The position numbers and the translations under genes are program-made. A DNA stretch of 64,000 nt from Streptomyces sp. RKND-216 (GTDB lineage: Bacteria > Actinomycetota > Actinomycetes > Streptomycetales > Streptomycetaceae). Positions within the stretch are counted from its first letter, which is position 1. Every line of letters begins with the position of its first letter. The DNA lies in the NCBI RefSeq assembly GCF_004795255.1, contig NZ_SSBQ01000002.1, forward strand, positions 5,113,501 through 5,177,500, given 5' to 3'. Positions 27,110 through 35,076 of the stretch are shown here, piece after piece. The notes beneath the pieces are model-generated. The model was not told where the DNA came from, did no database searches, and saw only the letters and a program-made list of their open reading frames with translations.

Positions 27110-27937
27110 TCAGCCCCGACGCCGCTCCAGTTCCTCCGCACCGGCGTTGTAGGCCGCCACCTGCGCCCGCCGGGCCGTACGTTCCACGGGCCGCAGCGCC
27201 TCCGCGCGGGCGGCGATCTGCGAGGCGCTCATCGCCGTGCCGTGCGTGGCACCGTCCCCTTCGGCGATGGCCACCAGGGCGCCGACCCGTTGCGCCAGCT
27301 CCAGCACCCGCACCGCACGTGGCGGATACCCGGGCGCCAGCAGCCGCCGACCCGCCTCGGCGCGCGCACGGTACGCCTCCAGCGCCGCGTCGGCGACGGT
27401 CCCGGATCCGGCCACGTCCAGCCGCGTCAGCACCTGCGTCGCCTCCCGCAGTGCCTCCGCCAGTTCACGCTCCGCCTCGGCCAGCGACGGCACGTCCGCC
27501 GGCGGCGCCTCCCGCACCGGCAGACACCGCCACACCACCTCCACGTGGGTGTCGAGGGGGTCCGCACCGTCCGTCGCCGGACCCGCCTCGTGCACCTCGG
27601 GCACCAGGCCCAGCCCCGCCCCCGAGGCCACCACCGCCTCCCCGGCCTCCAGCGCCAGGGTGTTGAACTCAGGCGGTCCGCTCAGCCCCAGCGGATGACC
27701 AGAAGCGGGCAGCGCGAGCCGCAGACCCACGGCGCCCAGCGCGCGCAGCCGCCCCAGCGCCAGCGTGAGTCCCGCCACGTCGCCGTCCGCCGCTCCCTCC
27801 GGCCCCGGCAGCCCGGCCACCCGGTGCCGGGCGTCCTCCGCGGTGATGCGCGACGCCGCCTCGTCGGGCGACACCGCCCCGGCCAGCAGGGCGTTCCCCC
27901 AGGCGGCCAGCCGTCCTGAACGCGTCTCCTCGAGCAT
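27110..27937 (-). CDS. Conserved hypothetical protein, Ala-rich
   Basis: A 275-residue product from ATG 27937 (MLEETRSGRLAAWGNALLAG); a GTG two codons earlier is possible. It has no signal peptide or membrane helix and is rich in Ala, Leu and Arg. Near the middle are EFNTLALEAGEAVV and DTHVEVVWRCLPV. Its C-terminal half looks helical. I recognise it only as a Streptomyces conserved hypothetical; the function is unknown. It is convergent with the chaplin and divergent from the ABC ATPase gene. Confidence 0.7.
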   Translation of the reverse strand: MLEETRSGRLAAWGNALLAGAVSPDEAASRITAEDARHRVAGLPGPEGAADGDVAGLTLALGRLRALGAVGLRLALPASGHPLGLSGPPEFNTLALEAGEAVVASGAGLGLVPEVHEAGPATDGADPLDTHVEVVWRCLPVREAPPADVPSLAEAERELAEALREATQVLTRLDVAGSGTVADAALEAYRARAEAGRRLLAPGYPPRAVRVLELAQRVGALVAIAEGDGATHGTAMSASQIAARAEALRPVERTARRAQVAAYNAGAEELERRRG

Positions 27938-28097
27938 GTGCACCAGCGTAGGCCGTGGGGCCGCGCAGGGACCGGGACCGCCCGGCGACCTCGGGAGCCG
28001 TACCGGTGGAGGTGTGGCGTAGGTTTTCCCATGGGCCTGTGCCCGCAGGGCACCGGCAGAAGCGACTTCACCGACAGCATGGGGAGACGACACGCTC

Positions 28098-28889
28098 ATG
28101 AGCGACGTACTGGACCTGGTGGACGTATCAGTGGTCCGCGAGGGCCGCGCACTCGTGGACGAGGTCTCCTGGTCGGTCAAGGAGGGCGAGCGCTGGGTCA
28201 TCCTTGGCCCCAACGGCGCCGGCAAGACCACGCTCCTCAACATCGCCTCGAGCTACCTCTTCCCGACCACCGGCACCGCCACCGTCCTCGGCGACCGCCT
28301 GGGCAACGTGGACGTCTTCGACCTGCGGCCCCGCATCGGCATGGCCGGTATGGCGCTGTCCGAGAAGCTGCCCCGCTCCCAGACGGTGCTCGAGACCGTC
28401 CTCACCGCCGCGTACGGCATGACCGCGCACTGGCGGGAGAGCTACGACGACATCGACCGCGACCGCGCCCTGGCCTTCCTCGACCGCCTGGGCATGAGCG
28501 ACTACCTGGACCGGAAGTTCGGCACCCTCTCCGAGGGCGAGCGCAAGCGCACCATGATCGCCCGCGCCATGATGACCGACCCCGAACTCCTCCTGCTCGA
28601 CGAGCCCGCCGCCGGTCTGGACCTGGGCGGCCGCGAGGACCTGGTGCGCCGCCTCGGCCGCCTCGCCCGCGACCCGTACGCCCCCTCCATGCTGATGGTC
28701 ACCCACCACGTCGAGGAGATCGCTCCCGGCTTCAGCCACGTGCTGATGATCCGTCAGGGCAAAGTGCTGGCCGCCGGGCCGATCGAGACCGAGCTGACCT
28801 CGCGCAACCTCTCGCTCTGCTTCGGCCTTCCGCTCGTCGTCGAGCAGAACGGCGACCGCTGGATGGCACAGGGTCTGCCGCTCAGCTGA
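28098..28889 (+). CDS. ABC transporter ATP-binding protein (stand-alone)
   Basis: A 263-residue ATPase. Walker A is GPNGAGKTT (LGPNGAGKTTLLNIA), signature LSEGERKR, Walker B LLLLDEPAAG, with a H-loop THHVEE. No permease gene is adjacent, and neighbours are NfeD/SPFH genes. It could energise a distant membrane partner or act outside transport. Family length is typical. The ATG follows a spacer of about 160 bp from the divergent gene. Confidence 0.88.
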   Translation: MSDVLDLVDVSVVREGRALVDEVSWSVKEGERWVILGPNGAGKTTLLNIASSYLFPTTGTATVLGDRLGNVDVFDLRPRIGMAGMALSEKLPRSQTVLETVLTAAYGMTAHWRESYDDIDRDRALAFLDRLGMSDYLDRKFGTLSEGERKRTMIARAMMTDPELLLLDEPAAGLDLGGREDLVRRLGRLARDPYAPSMLMVTHHVEEIAPGFSHVLMIRQGKVLAAGPIETELTSRNLSLCFGLPLVVEQNGDRWMAQGLPLS

Positions 28890-28911
28890 TCTTCCGCCTA
28901 CCATAAGGCGG

Positions 28912-29337
28912 GTGGACGCATGGGTGTGGTGGCTGATCGCCGCCGTAGGGCTGGGCATCCCTCTCGTACTCACCGCGATGCCGGAGTTCGGCATGTTCGC
29001 GGTCGGGGCGCTGGCGGGCTCCGTCACCGCCGCGCTCGGCGGCGGAATCGTCGCGCAGACACTGGTGTTCGTCGCGGTCTCAGTCGCGCTGCTCCTCGTC
29101 GTACGCCCCCTGGTCAAGCGCTCCCGCACGCAGGTGCCCGCGCACCGCAGCGGAGTCGACGCGCTGACCGGCCGTCAGGCCGTGGTACTGGAACGGGTCG
29201 ACGGGCAGGGCGGGCGGATCAAGCTGGCCGGCGAGGTCTGGTCGGCGCGCTCCCTCGACGACGGCGCCAGTTATGAAGCGGGCGCGCGCGTCGACGTGGT
29301 GGAGATCGACGGCGCCACGGCGGTCGTGATGGGATGA
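28912..29337 (+). CDS. NfeD-like membrane protein
   Basis: A 141-residue protein from GTG 28912. Helices near residues 5-70 (VWWLIAAVGLGIPLVLTAM and LVFVAVSVALLLVVRPLV) precede a small OB-fold C-terminal domain (TGRQAVVLERVDGQGGRIKLAGEVWSAR), the hallmark of NfeD. Such proteins are encoded next to SPFH/flotillin genes, as here, and help organise membrane microdomains. It starts 22 bp after the ATPase stop and may share its transcript. Confidence 0.85.
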   Translation: MDAWVWWLIAAVGLGIPLVLTAMPEFGMFAVGALAGSVTAALGGGIVAQTLVFVAVSVALLLVVRPLVKRSRTQVPAHRSGVDALTGRQAVVLERVDGQGGRIKLAGEVWSARSLDDGASYEAGARVDVVEIDGATAVVMG

Positions 29338-29419
29338 CACGTATGCTGATCCCCGGGTGACGGAAGCTCCACGCAGTGTGCCCGGCTCAGTGCTGACGAC
29401 AACGACAGGGGGAGAGGCG

Positions 29420-30376
29420 ATGGACGCCATCATCATCGTCCTGATCATCCTGGTGGTGCTGGTCTTCATCGCACTCATCAAGACGATCCAGGTCATTCCG
29501 CAGGCGAGCGCGGCCATCGTGGAACGCTTCGGCCGGTACACCCGCACCCTCAGCGCGGGACTCAACATCGTGGTGCCGTTCATCGACACCATTCGCAACC
29601 GCGTCGACCTCCGTGAGCAGGTCGTCCCGTTCCCGCCGCAGCCGGTCATCACCCAGGACAACCTGGTCGTCAACATCGACACCGTCATCTACTACCAGGT
29701 GACCGACGCCCGCGCGGCCACGTACGAGGTCGCCAGCTACATCCAGGCGATCGAGCAGCTCACCGTCACCACCCTGCGCAACATCATCGGCGGCATGGAC
29801 CTGGAGCGGACCCTGACCTCCCGCGAGGAGATCAACGCCGCGCTGCGCGGCGTCCTCGACGAGGCGACCGGCAAGTGGGGCATCCGCGTCAACCGCGTGG
29901 AGCTCAAGGCGATCGAGCCCCCGACCTCCATTCAGGACTCGATGGAGAAGCAGATGCGCGCCGACCGCGACAAGCGCGCCGCGATCCTCCAGGCCGAGGG
30001 CGTACGCCAGTCCGCGATCCTCACCGCAGAGGGCGAGAAGCAGTCGGCGATCCTCCGGGCCGAGGGCGAGTCCAAGTCCGCGGCCCTGCGCGCCGAGGGC
30101 GAGGCCCAGGCCATCCGTACCGTCTTCGAGTCGATCCACGCCGGCGACCCGGACCAGAAGCTGCTCTCCTACCAGTACCTGCAGATGCTGCCGAAGATCG
30201 CCGAGGGCGACGCCAACAAGCTCTGGATCGTGCCCAGCGAGATCGGCGACGCCCTGAAGGGCCTCGGCGGGGCTCTGGACGGCTTCCGCCCCGGCAGCAG
30301 CAGCACCGGAGGGTCCGGCGGTCAGTCCGGCACGGGCCTGACCAAGACCCCGCGCCAGCAGCCTCCCATCGACTGA
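29420..30376 (+). CDS. SPFH (band 7 / flotillin-like) membrane protein
   Basis: A 318-residue protein from ATG 29420 with GGGGGAGAG as ribosome site. One N-terminal helix (AIIIVLIILVVLVFIALI) anchors an SPFH domain (about residues 35-200; VERFGRYTRTLSAGLN, VNIDTVIYYQV). A coiled coil with repeated Glu-Gly-Glu units (AEGVRQSAILTAEGEKQSAI...) follows, then a Gly/Ser-rich tail. This is a stomatin/QmcA-type protein acting with NfeD as a membrane scaffold. It follows the NfeD gene after 82 bp. Confidence 0.92.
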   Translation: MDAIIIVLIILVVLVFIALIKTIQVIPQASAAIVERFGRYTRTLSAGLNIVVPFIDTIRNRVDLREQVVPFPPQPVITQDNLVVNIDTVIYYQVTDARAATYEVASYIQAIEQLTVTTLRNIIGGMDLERTLTSREEINAALRGVLDEATGKWGIRVNRVELKAIEPPTSIQDSMEKQMRADRDKRAAILQAEGVRQSAILTAEGEKQSAILRAEGESKSAALRAEGEAQAIRTVFESIHAGDPDQKLLSYQYLQMLPKIAEGDANKLWIVPSEIGDALKGLGGALDGFRPGSSSTGGSGGQSGTGLTKTPRQQPPID

Positions 30377-30501
30377 CCGCCCCGCGCCCGCCGCGGGCAC
30401 CGCACCGCGTGCGGCCCACGGAGTGAGACCCGGCTGCACCGTCGCCACCTCTCTCGGGCATGATCGGTGCCCCGAGCACCGATCAGCCGAGGGGTCAGCG
30501 C

Positions 30502-31269
30502 GTGAGCATCTGGGAGATGGCGGCCGTCTGCGTCGCCGGCATCTGGGCCGGCGCCATCAACACCGTCGTGGGGTCCGGCACCCTCATCACGTTCCCCGTG
30601 CTCCTCGCCGTCGGCCTGCCGCCCGTCACCGCCAACGTCTCCAACGCCCTCGGGTTGGTGCCGGGATCGGTCAGCGGAGCCATCGGCTACCGCCGCGAAC
30701 TCAAGGGCCAGCGCGCCCGCATCCTGCGGCTGGGCGCCGTCGCCCTGGTCGGCTCGCTGGCGGGGGCCGCGCTGCTCATCGTGCTGCCGCCCGACGCGTT
30801 CGAGCTCATCGTGCCCGCCCTCATCGCCGTCGCCCTGGTCCTCGTCGTCCTCCAGCCCCGGCTCTCCCGCGCGATGCAGCGCCGCCGTGAGCAGAAAGAC
30901 CGCAGGCCGCCGGTGCACGGCGGGCCGACCCTGCTCGGCGGCATGGGCGTCGCCAGCGCCTACGGCGGCTACTTCGGCGCCGCCCAGGGCGTCATCTACC
31001 TGGCTCTGATGGGCCTGCTGCTGCCCGACGACCTGCAGCGCATCAACGCCGTGAAGAACGTGCTGAGCGCCGTCGTCAACGGCGTCGCGGCGGTCTTCTT
31101 CCTGTTCGTCGCCGAGTTCCACTGGACCGCGGTGCTGCTCATCGCGGTGGGCTCCACCGTCGGCGGGCAGCTCGGCGCCCGCATCGGGCGCCGGCTGCCG
31201 CCGACGGTGCTGCGCGGCGTCATCGTGGCGGTGGGACTGGCCGCGATCATCCAGCTGCTGCTGAACTGA
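30502..31269 (+). CDS. TSUP/TauE-family anion permease
   Basis: A 255-residue membrane protein from GTG 30502 with GAGGGG as ribosome site. About eight helices include the family signature GAINTVVGSGTLITFP. TauE/SafE/YfcA proteins move sulfite, sulfoacetate or other small organosulfur anions; the substrate is not deducible. Its end overlaps the convergent HNH nuclease gene by 23 bp. Nothing in the context links it to the siderophore genes downstream. Confidence 0.9.
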   Translation: MSIWEMAAVCVAGIWAGAINTVVGSGTLITFPVLLAVGLPPVTANVSNALGLVPGSVSGAIGYRRELKGQRARILRLGAVALVGSLAGAALLIVLPPDAFELIVPALIAVALVLVVLQPRLSRAMQRRREQKDRRPPVHGGPTLLGGMGVASAYGGYFGAAQGVIYLALMGLLLPDDLQRINAVKNVLSAVVNGVAAVFFLFVAEFHWTAVLLIAVGSTVGGQLGARIGRRLPPTVLRGVIVAVGLAAIIQLLLN

Positions 31270-31795
31270 CCGCCGCGGCCCCTCCGCCCCGCATGCCGAG
31301 CCATTCGGGCAGGGCGTCGCCGTCCCGCAGGTTGAGCGCGAGCAGCAGCGCGTCCGCCGGCGTCGGCTCGAACGGCTGTGTGAGCAGCCGCATGCCGGCC
31401 TGGACCGGCGTGCGGTCGGCCTTGCGGTGGTTGTCCGTCGCACACGCCGCCACGGTGTTCAGCCAGGTGTCGCCGCCGCCGCAGGAGCGCGGCACCACGT
31501 GGTCGACCGTGGTCGCACGGCGCCCGCAGTAGGCGCACCGGTGCCGGTCCCGGACCAGCACACCGCGGCGCGACCACGGCGCCCGTTGTCGGAACGGGAC
31601 CCGGACATATCTGCAGAGTCTCACCACCTGTGGCACCGGAAGGTCGAGACGGGCCGCGCGCACGCGGAGGCCGGGGTGTGACTGCTCCACGACGGCCTTG
31701 TCCTGCATCACCAGGACCACCGCGCGTCGCAGCGACACCGTCGACAGCGGCTCGAAGCCGGCATTGAGAACCAGCGTCTGACGCTTGTTGATCAC
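31247..31795 (-). CDS. HNH endonuclease family protein
   Basis: A 182-residue protein, start at GTG 31795 (the frame continues upstream but is not protein-like). The N-terminus LVLNAGFEPLSTVSLRRAVVLV is typical of actinobacterial HNH proteins. The HNH core is CAYCGRRATTVDHVVPRSCGG...N...CATDNHRKADRT, with the DHV histidine, N and H residues. It probably cleaves or nicks DNA, but the biological role of this widespread chromosomal family is unknown. It overlaps the TSUP gene at the 3' end and is bounded upstream by a long non-coding region. Confidence 0.87.
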   Translation of the reverse strand: MINKRQTLVLNAGFEPLSTVSLRRAVVLVMQDKAVVEQSHPGLRVRAARLDLPVPQVVRLCRYVRVPFRQRAPWSRRGVLVRDRHRCAYCGRRATTVDHVVPRSCGGGDTWLNTVAACATDNHRKADRTPVQAGMRLLTQPFEPTPADALLLALNLRDGDALPEWLGMRGGGAAAVSSAAAG

Positions 31796-32364
31796 GACCT
31801 CACCTGCGCTTTCTCTCGGAACTCGGCCCGGGGAGAAGGCTTCGGGGCCGAGCAGGACGGCGCGCGCGACCCGGTCGGCGCCCTCTTGGGGATACCCGGT
31901 TCGCCCACCCCATGAGCATCGCGACTCGGCGCGCATTGCTCTACTGCATTTCTCACCGGCCCGGACGGGCGGGGTGGGGAGCAGCGTCGGCCGTTGCGCC
32001 GTCCACCAGCCGCTGGTCTGCGCGATCGCGGTACGGGCGAGCGAGGTGGAGTCCACGTGCGCGACCAGGACGGCCTGGCCCGCCTCGCCGGGAGTGACCG
32101 ATCCGTCGTACCAGCCCGGAGGGAAGGTCGGGCGCCGACCGCTGGGACAGACGGGCGGCCGCGCGCTCGGCACGCACCCCGCCGCTCGGTCCGGCCGGTG
32201 GGGTTCGGTGGGGTTCCCTGCCGCCGCGGGCGGTACACCGGTCGTCCCCGGGGTCGCGGGGGACCTCCAGAAGTCTTCCGGGCCGCCCCTGCAGAGGGGC
32301 GGCCCGGTGGTACTTTCCATGACTTCATGCCCGCCGGGCATGCTCTCAACAGTTCCTGGAGGCA
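31796..32364. other. 569-bp stretch without recognisable gene
   Basis: Open frames run through this region in several phases because of high GC, but none looks like protein. It must carry the promoter of the divergent HNH gene and that of the secreted repeat protein. The only strong structure is the hairpin at 32278-32307. Confidence 0.6.
32278..32307. other. 13-bp perfect hairpin in the leader region of the secreted repeat protein gene
   Basis: CCGGGCCGCCCCT (32278-32290) and AGGGGCGGCCCGG (32295-32307) pair perfectly with a GCAG loop, ending 57 bp before the start codon. It may be a leader hairpin, an attenuator, or a terminator insulating the following gene; on the plus strand it is followed by TGGTACTTTCC. 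Confidence 0.6.
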
Positions 32365-32982
32365 ATGGTGTTCAGACGTCGGATACTCGCTCTCGCGACG
32401 GCTCTCCTCGGGCTGGGGCTGATGGCGGGCCCAGCTCAGGCAGCCACGCCGACGGGCGGGGCGCCCGCCGCGCCGCAGGCCGCCCCCGCGGCTGCGCCCT
32501 CGGGCTGCACGTCGTGGGTCGAGTGGGTGCACGAGGGGAACAGCCACTACTACGGGCGCGCGAACGTGCAGTGCGCCACCGGCACCTATCGGGTGAAGGC
32601 GCAGTGCCGCAACCTGCAGAGCGGGGTGGGATACGTCGTCTACGGAACGCGCGTGACCGGTGCGCCTTCCGTGGCGACCGTGCAGTGCCACAGCGGGAAC
32701 GTGGCGGAGAGCGTGCACGCGGTGGCCGAGCCCCCGGCGGCGGGCGTCACGGGCTGCACGTCGTGGATCGAGTGGGTGCACGAGGGGAACAACCACTACT
32801 ACGGGCGGGCGAAGGCGCAGTGCGACACAGGGCGCTACCGGGCCCAGGCGCAGTGCCGGAACCTCCAGTCGGGTCAGGGCTACGTCGTGACGGGCAGTCG
32901 TGTGGTGAGCGCGCCGGACGTGGCGACGGTGCAGTGCCACAGCGGGAACGTGGCGGAGAGCGTGCAGGCGGTGCCCGAGTGA
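32365..32982 (+). CDS. Secreted protein with two near-identical Cys-rich repeats
   Basis: A 205-residue product with TGGAGG before ATG 32365. A Sec signal peptide ends near AQAATP. An Ala/Pro linker precedes two tandem repeats of about 76 residues, period 83 residues. Each begins GCTSW(V/I)EWVHEGN, contains HYYGRA, QC-TG-YR, QCRNLQSG-GYVV and ends VQCHSGNVAES. Each repeat has four cysteines, likely two disulfides. There is no anchor or catalytic motif. I do not recognise the family. It is a single gene between the HNH nuclease and GNAT genes and is not co-directional with an obvious partner apart from the GNAT. Confidence 0.85.
   Translation: MVFRRRILALATALLGLGLMAGPAQAATPTGGAPAAPQAAPAAAPSGCTSWVEWVHEGNSHYYGRANVQCATGTYRVKAQCRNLQSGVGYVVYGTRVTGAPSVATVQCHSGNVAESVHAVAEPPAAGVTGCTSWIEWVHEGNNHYYGRAKAQCDTGRYRAQAQCRNLQSGQGYVVTGSRVVSAPDVATVQCHSGNVAESVQAVPE
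32503..32979 (+). repeat. In-gene tandem duplication, 249-bp period
   Basis: Unit 1 is 32503-32730 and unit 2 is 32752-32979; they align without gaps at a 249-bp offset. Long stretches are identical at DNA level, for example TGGGTGCACGAGGGGAAC and GTGCAGTGCCACAGCGGGAA, so the duplication is recent or homogenised. Confidence 0.9.
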
Positions 32983-33043
32983 CGGGCGCGTGACGAGCGG
33001 GCATGGGCGCGGTGGACGCTGCGCCCGTGCAGGGGGTGGACAC

Positions 33044-33538
33044 GTGGACGAGACGACGGTGCGGCTGGTCGGGTCCGGTGAGTTCCCTGTGCTGGAGCGA
33101 CTGTGGCTGATGTTCCGGCACGACATGTCCGAGTTCCAGGGTGGGCTGCCCGACCCCGACGGCTGGTACCGGCGCGACCGTCTGGAGCCGGTGCTGCGCG
33201 CAGATCCGGACTGGGCGGCCTACCTCGTGGTGGGGAGCGGCCGCCCCGTCGGGCTGGCGCTGGTCCGAGGACTGACCGCGCCGAGGCGGGTGCTGAACGC
33301 CTTCTTCGTGGTCCGGGCGGTGCGGAGGTCCGGGATCGGTCTGCGGGCCGCGCGCGAGGTGCTGGAGCGGCACCCCGGGGCGTGGGAGCTGGCGTTCCAG
33401 GACGCGAACGAGGGCGCGGCACGCTTCTGGCGCCGGGTCGCCGGGGAAATCGCGGGGGAGTCCTGGGCGGAGGAGCGGCGTCCGGTGCCCGGACGGGACG
33501 ACGTGCCCCCGGACGTCTGGATCTCCTTCGCGGTGTGA
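33044..33538 (+). CDS. GNAT family N-acetyltransferase
   Basis: A 164-residue protein from GTG 33044 with CAGGGGGTGGA upstream. The acetyl-CoA binding region is FFVVRAVRRSGIGLRAAREVL (motif A, R-x-x-G-x-G/L type), followed by WELAFQDANEGAARFWRRV. The substrate is not known. It follows the secreted repeat protein gene by 61 bp and may be co-transcribed. Confidence 0.82.
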   Translation: MDETTVRLVGSGEFPVLERLWLMFRHDMSEFQGGLPDPDGWYRRDRLEPVLRADPDWAAYLVVGSGRPVGLALVRGLTAPRRVLNAFFVVRAVRRSGIGLRAAREVLERHPGAWELAFQDANEGAARFWRRVAGEIAGESWAEERRPVPGRDDVPPDVWISFAV

Positions 33539-33582
33539 GCGGCGGGACCCGCCGCCCGGTGACGACTCCGGGGCTCAGCTCA

Positions 33583-33607
33583 CTTCGGTAACCTCGCCTA
33601 GCTAGGC
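33583..33607 (-). promoter_or_regulatory. Weak iron-box-like site and 12-bp palindrome before the DUF2470-like gene
   Basis: The minus strand of 33583-33601 matches the DmdR/IdeR consensus TTAGGTTAGGCTAACCTAA at 11 of 19 positions. GCCTAGCTAGGC (33596-33607) is a perfect 12-bp palindrome and ends 3 bp before the ATG. The match is too weak to be sure. Confidence 0.35.
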
Positions 33608-33610
33608 TTC

Positions 33611-34234
33611 ATGGTCCGCTTCCCGGCCCACGACGGACGTCCCAGCAGCGCGGAGCGGCTCAGGTCCGCCGTCGCCGAGTCGCTGAGCCTGACGACGCGC
33701 AGCAACGCGTACGACCTGATCGGCATGCACAGCGCCGACGGCCGGGGCCGGGTGCATCTCCACGCCCCCGCCGACAGCCGGCTGACCGTCGAGGCGCTGT
33801 GCGCCCCGCACGGGCTCCTCACCGCCTGGCTGGACTTCACCGACATCGCACCGACACCCGTGCACGACCGGGTCAGGGCCCGGGGCACGCTCTCGGGCCG
33901 GCTGGAGGCCGCCGCCGAGCAGACCGCACCGGGCGCGGTGGTGCTGCGGTTCGACACGGCGCGAGCGGAACTGTGTCGGGCGGAGGTCACCGAGGAGATC
34001 GGGCTCGACGTCACCCTCCGGGCCGAGGACCCAACCGGCTGTGCTGTCTGCAGAGTTGGGGGAGGGGTGGCCGCCGGAGGACCTGTCGTCCCCTCCGTCC
34101 GCCCGCTCTCCCGCCCGGCCGGGGCCGTGCGCCCCGGGGCGTGCGCTCGGCGGGGAGGAAGAGGCGTCCGTGCGAAGGCGTCGGCCCCACGCGCCGCGCA
34201 CCGACCCCGACTTGCCACACCCCCGAACTGCTGA
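33611..34234 (+). CDS. DUF2470/HugZ-like iron-associated protein, C-terminus abnormal
   Basis: The frame encodes 207 residues. About the first 145 resemble the N-terminal flavin-reductase-like fold of actinobacterial DUF2470 (haem-utilisation-related) proteins: LTVEALCAPHGLLTAWLDFTDIAP and VHDRVRARGTLSGRL. DUF2470 itself should follow, but after VTLRAEDPTGCAVCRV the sequence becomes Gly/Arg/Pro-rich, like translated non-coding DNA, until the stop right at the next iron box. This suggests loss of the C-terminal domain by deletion or frameshift. No clear ribosome site precedes ATG 33611. It heads the siderophore locus and may be iron-regulated. Family assignment is moderate. Confidence 0.55.
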   Translation: MVRFPAHDGRPSSAERLRSAVAESLSLTTRSNAYDLIGMHSADGRGRVHLHAPADSRLTVEALCAPHGLLTAWLDFTDIAPTPVHDRVRARGTLSGRLEAAAEQTAPGAVVLRFDTARAELCRAEVTEEIGLDVTLRAEDPTGCAVCRVGGGVAAGGPVVPSVRPLSRPAGAVRPGACARRGGRGVRAKASAPRAAHRPRLATPPNC

Positions 34235-34253
34235 TTAGGTTAGCCTTACCTAG
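34235..34253. promoter_or_regulatory. Iron box (DmdR/IdeR type) upstream of dhbA
   Basis: TTAGGTTAGCCTTACCTAG matches the consensus TTAGGTTAGGCTAACCTAA at 16 of 19 positions and lies 23 bp before the dhbA start. Iron-loaded DmdR would repress the DHB operon here. Confidence 0.85.
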
Positions 34254-34276
34254 TCTGATGGATCGGGGGGAGACGC

Positions 34277-35059
34277 ATGTCAGCCCGGGATACGGGAGTC
34301 GCGGGCTCGGTGGCCTTCGTCACCGGCGCGGCCAGGGGAATCGGCGCCGCGGTGGTCGAGGAACTGGTGCGCGAGGGTGCGACCGTCGCCGCGGTCGACG
34401 TGGACGCCGAAGGCCTGTCGTCCCTCGCGGACCGTTCACAGGGACGGGTCGTCCCGTTCACCGCCGACGTGGCCGACGCCGCTGCGATCGCCGAGGTCGT
34501 CGACCGGGCGGAGCGGGACCTCGGACCGGTCGGCATCGGGGTGTCCGTCGCGGGCGTCCTGCGGCCGGGTCCGCTGTGCGAGACCACCGACGAGGACTGG
34601 GCGGACACCTTCTCCGTGAACACCACCGGGGTGTTCCACGTGCTGCGCGAACTGGGCCGCAGGATGACGCCGCGCGGCCGCGGGTCGCTGGTGACCGTCA
34701 CCTCCAACGCCGGCGGCGTGCCGCGCGCGGGCATGGGCGCGTATGCCGCGTCCAAGGCCGCGTCCACGATGCTGACCCGCTGCCTGGGGCTCGAACTGGC
34801 CGCCCACGGCATCCGCTGCAACGTGATCTCGCCCGGCTCCACCGACACCCTGATGCAGCGTCAGCTGTGGACCTGCGAGGACGACCTCGACCGGGTGATC
34901 GCCGGCAGTCCCGAGCAGTACCGCGTCGGCATCCCGCTGGGCCGTATCGCCTCGCCGGCCGACATCGCCGATGCCGTCCTGTTCCTTGTCTCCGACCACG
35001 CCAGGCACATCACGATGCAGAACCTGTTCGTCGACGGCGGCGCGACGCTGCGCGCCTGA
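34277..35059 (+). CDS. dhbA: 2,3-dihydro-2,3-dihydroxybenzoate dehydrogenase (DhbA/EntA)
   Basis: A 260-residue SDR enzyme. GAARGIGAA binds NAD+, and VTSNAGGVPRAGMGAYAASK carries the catalytic Ser/Tyr/Lys; the SNAGGVPR sequence is characteristic of DhbA/EntA. It oxidises 2,3-dihydro-2,3-dihydroxybenzoate to 2,3-dihydroxybenzoate (DHB). ATG 34277 follows GGGGGGAGA and is the first gene of the DHB operon. dhbC, dhbE and dhbB follow with minimal spacing, giving the whole isochorismate-to-DHB pathway. Confidence 0.92.
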   Translation: MSARDTGVAGSVAFVTGAARGIGAAVVEELVREGATVAAVDVDAEGLSSLADRSQGRVVPFTADVADAAAIAEVVDRAERDLGPVGIGVSVAGVLRPGPLCETTDEDWADTFSVNTTGVFHVLRELGRRMTPRGRGSLVTVTSNAGGVPRAGMGAYAASKAASTMLTRCLGLELAAHGIRCNVISPGSTDTLMQRQLWTCEDDLDRVIAGSPEQYRVGIPLGRIASPADIADAVLFLVSDHARHITMQNLFVDGGATLRA

Positions 35060-35076
35060 GAAAGGAAATCGCTGAC

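Noticed and set aside
31785..32993. A 402-codon plus-strand frame through the non-coding gap and the repeat protein gene
   Set aside because: It reads the repeat protein in the wrong frame and shows no coding character in the gap.
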